NCBI GenBank assembly: GCA_019775845.1
Contig: JADQAV010000055.1
Span: 1 to 64,000 of the forward strand
Direction of reading: 5' to 3'
Length of the DNA: 64,000 bases
From: Myrmaecium sp. VS I D KN 1
Taxonomy: Eukaryota; Ascomycota; Dothideomycetes; Valsariales; Valsariaceae
Part shown: positions 10,973 to 21,800 of the stretch, in pieces
Numbering within the stretch: the first letter of the stretch is position 1
Layout of the letters: every line of letters begins with the position of its first letter
The notes under the pieces: model-generated
Seen by the model: the letters and a program-made list of their open reading frames with translations, nothing else
Databases searched by the model: none
What the model was told of the DNA's origin: nothing
Position numbers and translations under genes: made by a program

Positions 10973-11825
10973 ATGTCCTGGCAAGGTACCGTATGGCCCG
11001 TCGCTGCTGACGAGATGAGATAGCTAACATCCTCTTCAGCATACGTTGACACCAGGTTCGTTCCCGCAACAGAGCTGTCACCGCTCTCATCTCCCGCAAC
11101 GCGTTGACTCTAACTCCTCGAAACAGCCTGGTCGGCACCGGTCAGTTCGACAAGGCCGCCATCTTCAGCGCCGACGGCACCAGCTGCTGGGCCACCAGCC
11201 CTGGATTCACCGTACGTTTCCTCTTCCCCGTCTACAGCACCTCATCACCTAGCATACTTGGGGAGGAAGGCAAAGGACAGCGTCGCGGTCGCAGACGTGC
11301 GCAAAAAGGGATGGATGGACGGCCGGCTAGGCATCTCATCGATTCCCTCACCGCAGATCTCGCACGCCCTGCTTTCTTTTCTGAGATTCCAGATAGGCAA
11401 AGAGGAGACAGCAAAGATCTTGCGGATGTGAAAGCTGACAAGACACCACCGTACAGATCTCGCCCGAGGAGATGAAGATCATCGTCGAGTCCTTCACGGA
11501 CACCGCCGAGGAGAAGTACGTGCAGAAGAACTCGTTCAAGATCGAGGGGGTGAAGTACATGTGCCTGAGCTCGACCGAGGAGCACCTGTACGGCCGTTCG
11601 GTATGTTCCATTTTTCCCCCTTCTCCTCATACATCATCTTCTCGGTCTTCGCAAATACAGCAGCTAACATGCTTACCCACCCCCCTCTAGGGCAAAGCCG
11701 GTGTCGTCATCGTCAAGACCGCCCAGGCGCTCCTCGTCGGCCACTACCCCGAGGGCGTCCAGGCCGGCGTCGCCGTCGAGACCATGGAGCAGGTCGCCGA
11801 CCACCTGAGGAAGTCCGGGTACTAA
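10973..11825 (+). CDS. PFY1: Profilin
   Basis: Small cytoplasmic protein that binds G-actin, poly-proline and phosphoinositides and feeds actin to formins. Five exons: 10973-10985, 11040-11055, 11127-11211, 11457-11600 and 11691-11825, summing to 393 nt and 130 aa, the standard profilin length. The start MSWQAYVD is spread over three exons, the first coding only 13 nt and the second 16 nt; the body carries the GTGQFDKAAIF and WATSPGFT blocks, and the end is KTAQALLVGHYP through MEQVADHLRKSGY. Intron 3 is 245 nt, much longer than the others (54, 71, 90). The leader is pyrimidine-rich. Splicing is needed to see this gene; no long open frame covers it. Confidence 0.96.
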
Positions 11826-11955
11826 GGGAAAGGAATACGAGGAAGAGCCGTCGGTGTAAAGACGACGTACGCGTCGAAATGGAGGGGTAACGCGCAGTTG
11901 GGATGTTGTTTTTAGAAGCAAGCAAGCCAGCCCACCACGCAGATATTATGGAAAA

Positions 11956-11961
11956 AATAAA
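11956..11961 (+). terminator. AATAAA polyadenylation-type signal of profilin
   Basis: An AATAAA hexamer sits 131 nt past the profilin stop, followed by a T-rich run at 11980-11990. The position fits a 3' end signal, though fungal poly(A) signals are loose. Confidence 0.45.
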
Positions 11962-12888
11962 TCAATACAAATAAGGGCCTTTTTTTCCTTTCTCCCCAAT
12001 TTGTTCCCTCTCGCTGAATGATTACGGCCTCTTCTTTCATCTTCTGCCGTGTTATTGCGTATCCTCTTTCCTACTTGCCCCGTTCGCTACTCGATGCGGA
12101 TCGTCGCCGATAATATACTGTATGACTTCAACACGAATCCACATCAGGAACATACCTATTGAACCTACAGTCTTCCACACCTTGAAAGCCGTCTCGCGCT
12201 GTCCACCCTTCCATAAACCACTGATTATATCGGTCTTGCCTTTCTCACTCCCCTTGGACTATCTGGACTTTCATCTTACCTATCACGCATCCCTTCCCCC
12301 TTTCTTTTTTTTCTTTTTTTTTGCTTTTCTTCTTTCCTTCGTCTTCCAGCCTCCCTTTCTTTCGTATACCCTCGTGAAAAAAAAAAGGCTGCACCATACT
12401 AGCTTGATGGTGTGCTGTATTTCATGACACCCACCCCCCCATGCCCTCGCAGTTAGTGATGGTTTGTAGTACTATCATATCGTTCAGGCTACAGGTATCC
12501 ACCGCGCTGGAGCAGATCGTGTGTGTTTGGTCTCTACTTACTTACCTTCACAGCGAGCTTAGCGGCTCAGCGGTCGTTATACGTTCATCCTCAAGAGTAT
12601 ATATATAGTATATAGGCGATTGCGGGAGTCAGGAAAACGGGAGTCAGCAAAACCGGAGCTGGCTGGGGGTTGACTAGATTGCTTCTCCTTCCTCTTCCCT
12701 CCATCACATATTCATGTGTAGACACAGATCGACATACATGATTAACTAAGTAGTGAAATTTCTTGAACGTTCCTACGTACGGTGCTGATATAAAAGAACC
12801 CGTATCCCTATCCCTCTTTCGTTCGCAGAGAAACTAGTTAAACAAGAGGGCCAGAAGATAGGAAAAGAAGAAAGAAAGATAAAAAGAT

Positions 12889-12916
<28 letters not shown>
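12889..12916. repeat. Poly(A) tract, 28 nt
   Basis: Twenty-eight consecutive A residues preceded by AAAAAGAT and purine-rich sequence, between the profilin and RCC1 3' ends. There is no target-site duplication or coding sequence to suggest a retroposed copy. Confidence 0.85.
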
Positions 12917-12921
<5 letters not shown>

Positions 12922-13443
12922 AAACTTCCGCATGTTCACTCCTTTGTTTTCCCTCATATCCAATCCAGGAAGGGAAGAAGGAGATAAGAAGGGAGTACTG
13001 TAATGAGAAAATGACAAACATGAAAAGCAAGGGAAAAAAGTCAAAGATCAGAAGCTCTCGTGGAAAAGCAAGCGCACCATTTTTTGGAGAGAACAACGAT
13101 TTTCCCGTCGAATCCTCCTGTTTCCTCCGGCCAGTACTCCTGACTCGCATCAGGTATGAGCGAGGAGTTGGTAAAGGAGGGGAAAGAGGGGGGGTGTATG
13201 TGTAGAGAGCCGGTGAACAAAAGCAACCAAGGCCCACCCTCCAGAAAACCCGTCAAAGCAGAAAAGAAAGGAAATGAAAAAAAGAAGATAGAAAGCAAAA
13301 ACTCCAGACACCGCTCCCACATACCCTCTCCGATGGATGACTCCACGATCCATTCCTTCGAAGTGAAGCTCGAAGTCCATTAACCTCTCCCACCACTTTC
13401 TCACGCTTCACATTCTTCGGTTCATATCTCTTGTGTCCCAGAC

Positions 13444-15471
13444 TTAGACACCATTAGTCAAGGTCGCATCATTCTTCTCACCTTCCTTCTCACCATCAGC
13501 TTCCTTGTCCTCTTTCTTCTCTTCCTGCTCCTTGGGCTTCGGCGCCTGCGGCACAAACTCCACATCCGCCACGCTGGCCAGCATACTGTACTGTCCGCCG
13601 CAGCCGGACCAGACGAGCTTCTTGTCGCGGACGGCAGTGTTGTCGATCAGCGTGGCCGTGTACACATCTTCATCCGTGCCGAGGCCGGTCTGGTAGTTGA
13701 CGCCGAAGCCCCAGCTGTAGGCCTTGCCTGCCTTGGTGACAACCACGTTGTGGTCCAGACCGCAGGCCACGACGGAGGCGGGCTCGGGGATGGTGTTGAT
13801 CTTGGTCGGCACGGCGATGACCTTGGGCTTTCCCGGGTCCTCCGCCGTCGCCTCCTCGCCAAGGACCATTTTGTCGGTGATGAGGTGCTCGAAGGGGACT
13901 TTGGAGGCGTCCATGCCGGACTGACCGCCGTCGCAGCGGCCCCAGAAGAGAGCGTCGCCGTTCTCCAGGATGGCGATCGAATGGTGGGAACCACCTTCAA
14001 TCTGCTTGATGTTCTTGCCCGAAAGCGCAGGAACGATGGTCGGAATGGCGATGGCAGCGTTGTCCGCGCCGGCATTGTCGCGGATGGCGGTTTCGCCAAA
14101 GGGGTTGCTGCCCCATGCGAAGACGCGCTGTTTGTCGTCCACAGCAAAGGAATGGTACTCGCCGCACCCGATCATTTCAATCTTCTTGCTACCCCGGAAT
14201 CCGAGACGGTAGGGCTTGAGAGCAGTCTGTTTAGTGCGCTCGGTGATGCGACGACCAAGCTGATTCTGCTGACCGGAACCCCAGGCGTAGACGGCGCCCT
14301 TGTTGTCAAGAGCGAGAATGTGATTGGCGCCGCAGGCAACTTGCTTGATGTGGCGAAGTTCGGGAATCAAAGCCATCTTGGTTTCAAAAGTGTTTTCTCC
14401 GCTCGTGGCTCCAAAGCCCATGATGCCTTCATTGGAGCGGAAGGTACCACAGCCATAGACACGACCGTCGTCGGTAATGGCCAAGGTGATGCTGTCACCA
14501 GCTGCGACATCAGTGAACACAGTGCCCTCGGGGATATTTTCCATGTCAATCTGAGCGGGGAAGGATTCGAGCGGATTGAGGCCGGATCCCTCATCCGACT
14601 CGGAGTCGGAGTCGGAGTCATCGCCTTCCTTCATGTCCTTGAGGACTTCACCTCCAGCAGTAGAACGACCAAGGGCACCTTGATCATTGACGCCCCACGT
14701 CAGGATCTTATTGTCCTTCGTGAGGGCCACCGCATGCATACCACCACAGGCAACCTTGACGACGCCGACTTTGTCGGCAGCAAGATTAGGGTTGAGACGT
14801 GGGCGCTTGACATCGACCGCGTTCCGGGCGTTACCAAGGCCAAGCTCACCGCTGCTTCCTTCACCGAAAACATAAACATTCAGGACGTCCTTAGGGGCTT
14901 CGTTGATAACTTCATCTTTCTTGAGCTTCTTAGCTGCAGGAGCTTGGACTTCCTCAGACTCGGCCTTGCGCTTGCGAGACTTGGGTGCAGGCTTCTCTCC
15001 ATCAGTCGCCGCGGCTTCAGTATCAGCCTCCTTGGGACGGCCAGGCGCCTTGCGAGTGGTAGTGGACTTGGCAGTCGCCTTGGTTGCCTTAGTAGTCTTA
15101 GTACTTGCTGCCTTGGTGGTTGAGGGTTTCGCTGGGGCTTTCGCCTTTGTGTTGGTCGCATTCACCTTCTTCTTGGGCTCTTCAGCAGAATACGGTGCTT
15201 CGGTCTCGGAAGCTTCAGTCTCCTTCGCTTTAGCTGGCCTGCCGCGCTTGACCTTGGTGTTGGCCGATGCAGCGGACTTGGTCGTAGTCTTAGTGGCAGC
15301 CTTCTTGGCGGCAGAGGTAGCTTTAGTTGCTTTTGCAGCTGGCTTCGTAACCTTATTGGAATTGTCGGTCTTAGTAGTTGTTTTGGTGGTTGAGCGAGTG
15401 CTTCTCTTTACCGTTGTCGTCGCTTTGGACATGCTTTCCTTGGCCGCAGCGGCGGCTTTGCGAGGAGCCAT
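13444..15471 (-). CDS. RCC1: RCC1-type Ran guanine nucleotide exchange factor
   Basis: Chromatin-bound seven-bladed propeller that loads GTP onto Ran (yeast Srm1/Prp20, fission yeast Pim1), setting nuclear transport polarity. Single uninterrupted exon, 675 aa. Residues about 200-640 hold the RCC1 repeats, marked by recurring W-G and G-x-x-H-x-x-A (VACGGMHAVALT, VACGANHILAL, IGCGEYHSFAV, IEGGSHHSIAI, VACGLDHNVVV). An acidic loop (DDSDSDSESDEG) interrupts the second blade, as in other fungal orthologues. The first ~195 residues are an Ala/Lys/Thr-rich, histone H1-like tail with two GRP cores (KRGRPAK, APGRPKE) and a probable nuclear signal (KSRKRK). The C-terminus is a charged Lys/Glu tail. The antisense strand is also open over 457 codons, a side effect of composition. 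Confidence 0.95.
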   Translation of the reverse strand: MAPRKAAAAAKESMSKATTTVKRSTRSTTKTTTKTDNSNKVTKPAAKATKATSAAKKAATKTTTKSAASANTKVKRGRPAKAKETEASETEAPYSAEEPKKKVNATNTKAKAPAKPSTTKAASTKTTKATKATAKSTTTRKAPGRPKEADTEAAATDGEKPAPKSRKRKAESEEVQAPAAKKLKKDEVINEAPKDVLNVYVFGEGSSGELGLGNARNAVDVKRPRLNPNLAADKVGVVKVACGGMHAVALTKDNKILTWGVNDQGALGRSTAGGEVLKDMKEGDDSDSDSESDEGSGLNPLESFPAQIDMENIPEGTVFTDVAAGDSITLAITDDGRVYGCGTFRSNEGIMGFGATSGENTFETKMALIPELRHIKQVACGANHILALDNKGAVYAWGSGQQNQLGRRITERTKQTALKPYRLGFRGSKKIEMIGCGEYHSFAVDDKQRVFAWGSNPFGETAIRDNAGADNAAIAIPTIVPALSGKNIKQIEGGSHHSIAILENGDALFWGRCDGGQSGMDASKVPFEHLITDKMVLGEEATAEDPGKPKVIAVPTKINTIPEPASVVACGLDHNVVVTKAGKAYSWGFGVNYQTGLGTDEDVYTATLIDNTAVRDKKLVWSGCGGQYSMLASVADVEFVPQAPKPKEQEEKKEDKEADGEKEGEKNDATLTNGV

Positions 15472-16513
15472 TTGAATGACTAGAAAGTTGGGAGGATTGT
15501 TGAGGTTGGCGAACGTGTTGCGAAAGCGCGCGTGCTCTGTGAGCTTGTCGCGGTCGACTGGGATACTAAGAAATGCTCTTGTCGCGAAGTGCGCTAGAGC
15601 ACGAACACGATGCGAATGGGTCTGTCGATGACAGAGAACAAAAAGATCTTCGAGTCAGACGGTGCGCGATCCAAGGACCGACAAAGCACAGCTGAAAAGA
15701 GGGTTTGACGAGCAGTGGTGTGAGCGCGCGCGAGGAATAAACGACAGAGGAACGTCGGAATGTTTGTGTGCGGCAACAGAGAGGTCGCGGATCGAAGCGC
15801 GAATGGAATGACAAGAAGTGCTTGTCAGGAGGCAAGGATACAGTCAGTGCAAGTGGAAGTGCAAGTGTGGGTGAGAACGTGGGTGAAAGTGTAGGAGAGT
15901 GGAGGTGAAGATGGAGTGGAAGAAGGTGTTGTTGTGAGGTGAACGAAGAGAAGCGCGTTCAGGTTTCCGTCAGTTCAAATGTTGCCCGGCGATGATCGAC
16001 CGTCGCTTAAAGAGCTACCCCTGCTTAGCGTGGCAACAGCATAAACAGCTCTGCTTACCTCATTGATCACTTGCCTACATAATACCGTACATACACACCT
16101 CGCGCTTCAAGCATCGATGATTCGCTTAGCAATTGACACTTGCTCGGAGTACCTAGAAAATGGCTGGAACTGGTATTGATCCTTTTGCGATCGCAATAGA
16201 ACACGAGTTATATCCTTACCTTACGATGATGACGAGCGCTCGGCCTTCTCTTGCTTACCGAACTGGCTCACCTCATCCACTTCGTTAAACGGGTGGCTGT
16301 CAACCTGGTTAGGTATTGATCAGACCCCCCGGAGCTTCCACCAATTAAATCGACAGACCCCGGATGCACTGGGGCGGCATCACCACCAACCACCACCACG
16401 GTATCTACTCCTACAACCTTGCCTAACTACTACTGCTGCTATTTTACTCTTCGTTCTCCTCCTCCCTCTCCTCTTCCTACCTATTCAGCCTACTGGAGTA
16501 TATCCCCCCCAGT
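15472..16513. other. Divergent promoter region, RCC1 / metallophosphoesterase
   Basis: About 1.04 kb. The RCC1-proximal side has a purine-rich run of GTGNAAGTGG-like repeats near 15840-15920. The far side (16380-16510) is rich in CCACCA and CT runs before the next ATG. No gene recognised. Confidence 0.5.
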
Positions 16514-18520
16514 ATGGCATCGCTCTGGCTGGTCGCAGCGGCTTCATGGGCCTCCGCCGTCTCGGCCGCCCAGCCATCCGCCCCGTCCCCCATCGCCGCG
16601 CCTCTTCGGGAGCTCCCGTGGGGCCAGCTCAACTTCCTCCACACGACCGACACTCATGGCTGGCATGGCGGCCATCTCCAAGAGTACGTCCGCCAACCCC
16701 TCTTTGTAGTCATCCACCGCTGACCTGCCCCGTTAAGGCCATCATATGCCGCCGACTGGGGTGATTACATCTCATTGGCTCAACACCTGCGTGACCGAGC
16801 CGATGCCGACGGGAGCGACCTCCTGCTGATAGACACCGGTGACCGGGTCGAGGGGAACGGTCTCTACGATGCCTCCGAACCGAAGGGCCTCTATACCTTC
16901 GACATCGTCAAGGAGCAGCACATCGACCTGATCTGCTCCGGCAATCACGAGCTTTACAAACAGAACTCCTCCGAGAATGAGCTCTTCAAGACGGTGCCTA
17001 ACTTCCGAGGCAACTACCTCGCCTCCAATCTGGACATCTACAATCCTGAAACGGGGAGTCTTCAGCCACTCGCTCCGCGGTTCAAGAAATTCACGACCAA
17101 GAACCAAGGCATCCGCATCCTCGCCTTTGGCTTCCTCTTCGACTTCACCGGCAATGCCAACAACACGGTTGTTCAGCCTGTAGAGGAAACCGTTCATGAG
17201 CCTTGGTTCCTCGAGGCCCTCCACGAGCGTGATGTTGACCTCATCATCGTTATCGGCCACGTCGCCATTCGCTCCGAAGAATACAAGCTCATCTACAAAA
17301 CCATCCGCTCCATCCAGTGGGACACACCCATTCAATTTTTCGGCGGCCACACCCACATCCGGGACTATGTGATCTTCGACTCCAAATCCGTCGCCCTCGA
17401 AAGTGGCCGCTACATGGAGACCATCGGCTTCCAATCTATCTCCGGCCTCCCCACCAACAACGGTCAACGAAAGCCGCCTGAACAAGACTCCTTGCTCTCC
17501 CCCTTGACCTTTTCCCGTCTTTACCTCGACAACAACCTCTACTCGCACCACCATCACACCGGGCTCAACAGCAGCACCTTCCCCACGCCACACGGCCTCA
17601 ACGTCTCCCAGTTCATCGCCTCTGCCCGCAAGGCCCTCCGGCTCGACGAGCGCTACGGCTGCTCCCCTGCCACATACTGGGTGTCCCGCGCACCCTATCC
17701 CTCTCCCTCCAGCATCTTCAGCCTCCTCACCGAGCACGTCCTGCCCGAACAGTTCGCCATTGCCGCGCCACGCGTCAAGGACGAAGGCAGAAAGGCGATC
17801 GCCATCATCAACACCGGCGCGATGCGCTTCGACATCCTCGAAGGTCCCGTGACACGCGACACGGCGTTGCTGGTCAGCCCATTCACAAGCGGGGTCCGCT
17901 ACCTCAAAGACATCCCCCTCCCAATCGCCACCAAGATCATCAAGCTCCTCAACAACGAGGGGCCCATCTTGGCCGCCATGTCAGAAAGGAAAGCGAACGT
18001 GTCCTTGGACTGGAAGGCACTCGCACCCCCGGAGCAGCGGATCGCACGGCCCCCATTCCCGGCGATCGAGGACCTGGGCGCGGACGACCGCGCCCACCCG
18101 GACGACGGCCACGACGGGCGCACGCTGAAGCTCGTCCCGGGCTACACGACCGTCGACGACGCCGGCGCCGACGGCGACGACACCCTCCATCGGCCCGTCC
18201 GCTTCTACGACGTGCCCAACTGCGTGCAGGCGGGTGTGGGCTTTGACTTGAGCGCTGCTGAGGCCGAGGCCCGCGGGGATGATGCGGAGAGGGCACTGCA
18301 GGCTGAGGAGGTGGATGAGGTGGATGTGGCGTACAATGAGTTCATCCAGCCGTACGTCCTGCTTGCGCTTGAGTATCTGGGCCACCCGCGTGACCTTGCG
18401 GAGACGGACTGGTTCGTTCCCGGTAGCTTTACGGATCAGATCACGGAGTGGGTGCGGAGGGAGTGGCCTTGTGATGGTGGCGATGAGGAGGAGGAGGGTG
18501 GGGAGAGGCAGGATTTGTAG
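16514..18520 (+). CDS. Secreted or vacuolar metallophosphoesterase (5'-nucleotidase-like, YHR202W type)
   Basis: Calcineurin-like phosphoesterase of the 5'-nucleotidase superfamily. Two exons, 16514-16683 and 16738-18520 (54-nt intron), 650 aa. Residues 1-19 form a signal peptide (hydrophobic, ending VSAA). Metal ligands are all visible: TTDTHGW (D46, H48), the [10 protein letters not shown] Asp, the Asn-His pair SGNHELY, then GHVAI and GGHTHIRD. The C-terminal part carries the nucleotidase-type domain (NTGAMRFDI and a TSGVRYLKD segment) but also long Asp/Ala-rich inserts. It resembles the fungal family of yeast YHR202W, whose natural substrate is not settled. The codons after about 18060 are more GC-rich than upstream, in a low-complexity stretch. 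Confidence 0.85.
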
Positions 18521-18891
18521 GGGGTTGTCGTTTTTTTTAATCCCTTCATGGTTCTTTGGCGTTCTGAGAGGGTTTCACGATATACATGAGAGCTGCTGTG
18601 ATAGATGCAATTTGTATTTGTTTCAAGGTCCTGCTTGCTGGGTTAGAGATGTTCATATGTATTTATATGTATATTTGTACATCGTCACAAAGGGATAGAG
18701 AATATTGCTCTTGTCTATGACTTCAGGAATCTCTCAGCGGCGTTCTAGCAGTCTATTGTTTACTAATAACAAACGCCTTCCTCAGGCTGGAAACAGCGAA
18801 GTAATATCATACAGGACAAGCCATACACTGGGAAAATACGTCGTCGTGATGATGATGAGAGAAGAAAGGAGCCAAACGCAAAAGCGAAGCG
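18521..18891. other. Convergent 3' regions
   Basis: About 370 bp of A+T-rich sequence between the metallophosphoesterase and VIP1 stop codons. A T-run near 18531 and TGTATATTTGTACA-like sequence near 18668 fit 3' UTR signals. Confidence 0.5.
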
Positions 18892-21800
18892 CTACTCATC
18901 CGACATCCCATGCTCCGCAGTCGCAGACTCCCCCTTCAAAGTAGGCGCCTCGCCATCCTCCACTTCGTTCACCTCGCGCTCTTCCGCCGCGACCGGGCCT
19001 CCCTTGGCGGCGACCGCGCCCTCCGCCACAGCTTCCAGGGCATCTATCTGGGTCGCGGTGATCGCGCTGTCGAGGGTCGTGGTCGTGACGTCCGTCGACG
19101 GGGTCGCGACGCCGGTGCCGGGCTCGTCGAGCGGAGGGGCCAGACCCAGCCCGCCCGATGCCGGCACGAGCGGATCCTCGTCGGTATGCTTGCTCGGGGT
19201 GCCGAACGCATGCGGCGGCAGCTTCTCCGAGAGGTTGATGGCGACGAAGGATTTGGGCAGCTTGACGGTGTGGAACTTGGCCCGCAGCGTCTCGAGGATC
19301 TCCTTCCAGTCGTGGTGCGCGGTGAGGCTGCGGCGGGGGGAGAGGCCGATGGAGTGTTTGGAGTCGAGTTGACTGGAAACAAACGAGGTTAGTACGTCTA
19401 CGGTAAGAAGGAGGGAGGAACGTGTGACTTACACATCCAGTGGATCGAAGGTGTGGCACCCAGGACTCAGAGTGATACGAATGGAGTAGTTGAAGCTTTC
19501 CGGCTCATGTTCCGACGTCGCGTTCTGACTTTCGTACAGTTCGAAGACAATCTGCGAGAGGTAATCCAGCTCCGGGATAGCGTTGCGGGCAATCTTTGTT
19601 TTGATACCACCTTCGAGAATGCAGTTCAGCAGGGTATAAATGTGTGATTCCTTCGTGAAATAGAAGAAAGACTTGGCGCCTTCGGATGCCTGCACCTCCT
19701 CCAGGTCCTTCACAATCTCCTTGAGCAAGGGGAGTGAGGTCAGTAGACCAATTTCGAGCTTTTCGCTATCCGCGATACCATACTCTTGCGGCCCAATGTA
19801 GTCGAAAAGCACCTTGCAAAGCCGGTAAAGCTCGCGAAGTTTCTCGAGACGAGCGTCCACTTTCGCGCGAGATGCAGATGCAGCATTGCCAGCGCCTGTA
19901 TATAGAGTGAAGTACGACTCGTGGGGATAGGTAGATGCAGGGGGCTTTGCAATGGCATTGGAGGCTTCAGATCGCCTGCGGAAGCCAATGCGGTGACCGA
20001 TATGTCCCTTCTCTGAGTTTGTGGGCTTCTCCGTGGATTCTTTGCTATGCATACTCTCAGTCCTGTGTCTGGTTTGCTCAGATGGGCTGGGCGGTTGTGT
20101 GGATGTTTTAGATCCCGCCTCAGACACGGCTTCGTCCTCAAACGTGCTGTCAGGTGTGAATACCCATTCAAGGAATTGTCGGTTGTGCAACGCATCGAAC
20201 TTCATGGTGTCATAGAGCTCGGATACCTTGCTTGGGTCGACCTTCTCCGCATCAGTGAACTCTTTGAAGAGCTTTTCCCAGCGCTCTCTGAAAAGCTCGG
20301 GGCCTTCGCCACAGCACCATCTCGACTGTATAGATGAAGCAGTGCTGGCACTGTGCAGAGCTCCGCCTGTATGGCCAGAAGGGTTGGAGGGGTCGGGAGC
20401 TGTAGGATTGCCTACTGCTGCGGCAAGTGAAGAGAAAGCACCGCTTTGGAGCTTCTGATAGTTATGATTCATAACATCGCGGTGGAACTTCATCAGCTCG
20501 ACAACTCTCCTGACCACAATAAAGGGCTCAGGCATATCATCCTTGGGCCAAGCAAACTGAGGCGGTGCCTTGTTTCCCTCGCGAAGTAATGTTTTGAGCT
20601 TCTTCTTAACCTTATCCATCTCATCCTTAGCGGCATTGGAGTCATCCAGTAAGTCTTTGCGGATTTTGATGTAGTCCTCTGGAATCTCTTTCTTGTCCAA
20701 GAATGAGCAGGCGAAGATCTGTGCACTTGTTGTGACTCGCCGCTCCGAGCTACTGAACACATGTACGTCGTTCAGGGTCTCGCGGTTCATGAGGAGAAGA
20801 TCATTTCTCAGATTTTCTCCCAGATCCTGCGCCTGATAACGAGCGGAGTGAGTAGGCTCGCCGCCCCATTTGATAATCAGCTGTAGCTTATCCAGAATCA
20901 GGTTGTTCTCCTGGGCTGATATGCGTGACAACGTAATATCCGACTGAGATTCGCTCCGCTTCTGGTGAGCCTCCTTTACCGCCTCTGTCGGGTCGGGTGT
21001 TTGACCTTCGTTCTCCGGCGTGGACGCAAGGGCCATCTCGGGAGTAAGCTCGTCCTTCCTGCGTTTGCGGAACATTGGCTTAATCTGCACCTTAGTGCCA
21101 GCGAAAGCCATCTTTTTGTTCAGGTACGTTTTCAGCATGTAGAGTTTTGCCGGGTCTTCTTCGCCCTCTTCTAATGCAAGACGGACGGCTTCATTGACGC
21201 TGTTGAGAGCTGCCTCGCCAACCAGCAACACCTCCTCCTGATGACCCTTTAGCAAGTCAACGAAAGGTTTCGTATGGAAGGTAAACTTGTATTTCTGCTT
21301 CGGTGTTCGATCAGCGTGACGGATGACCGCAACCATACCCTTGAGCTTCCACTGTGCGCGGGAAGCGGGGGGAGGCACTGGCTCTGCCTTCTCGACGGGC
21401 GGAGGGCTCTTGACAGCAGATTCAGTACCCTGTGGCGCAGAGAGTGGTAGACTATGCTGAGAGGAAGCCATTGGCGTTCCATGCCCTGAGTAGGGTTTTT
21501 CGAAGCTCGGTGGAGAGGTTATGGGGGCACCTAGCTCGGGTGAGGCAGCACCGGAGCGGCCATGCGGAGTATGTCCGCGCAGCATATGTATGCTTGGCGA
21601 TCGCAGTATGTTCTTGAGTCCGGTGCGGTGTTCGCTTGTCGTATTCTTGCGGGAAGTCGACCGACTGTGATCCGTCACGGACTCATCTCGGGACTCCGTT
21701 GGTGTCTTGCCATCCCTGCGCTGCTTCTCTCGAATGAACATATCCCTGAGGATGCTGGCGCATTTATCGTAGTAGTCGTTGTTATCTTTTACGAAGCTCC

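Larger units (their letters stand above)
11826..13443. other. Intergenic: profilin and RCC1 3' regions (convergent)
   Basis: About 1.6 kb between convergent genes. A+T-rich with T-runs near 12303-12322, a 28-nt A tract at 12889-12916 and polypurine sequence from 13010 to 13300. No gene recognised. Confidence 0.55.

Noticed and set aside
12841-12916. Poly(A) tract as a trace of a retroposed copy
   Set aside because: No adjacent coding or SINE/LINE sequence and no target-site duplication; simple homopolymer.
13750-15123. 457-codon open frame on the plus strand
   Set aside because: Antisense to RCC1; no family resemblance.
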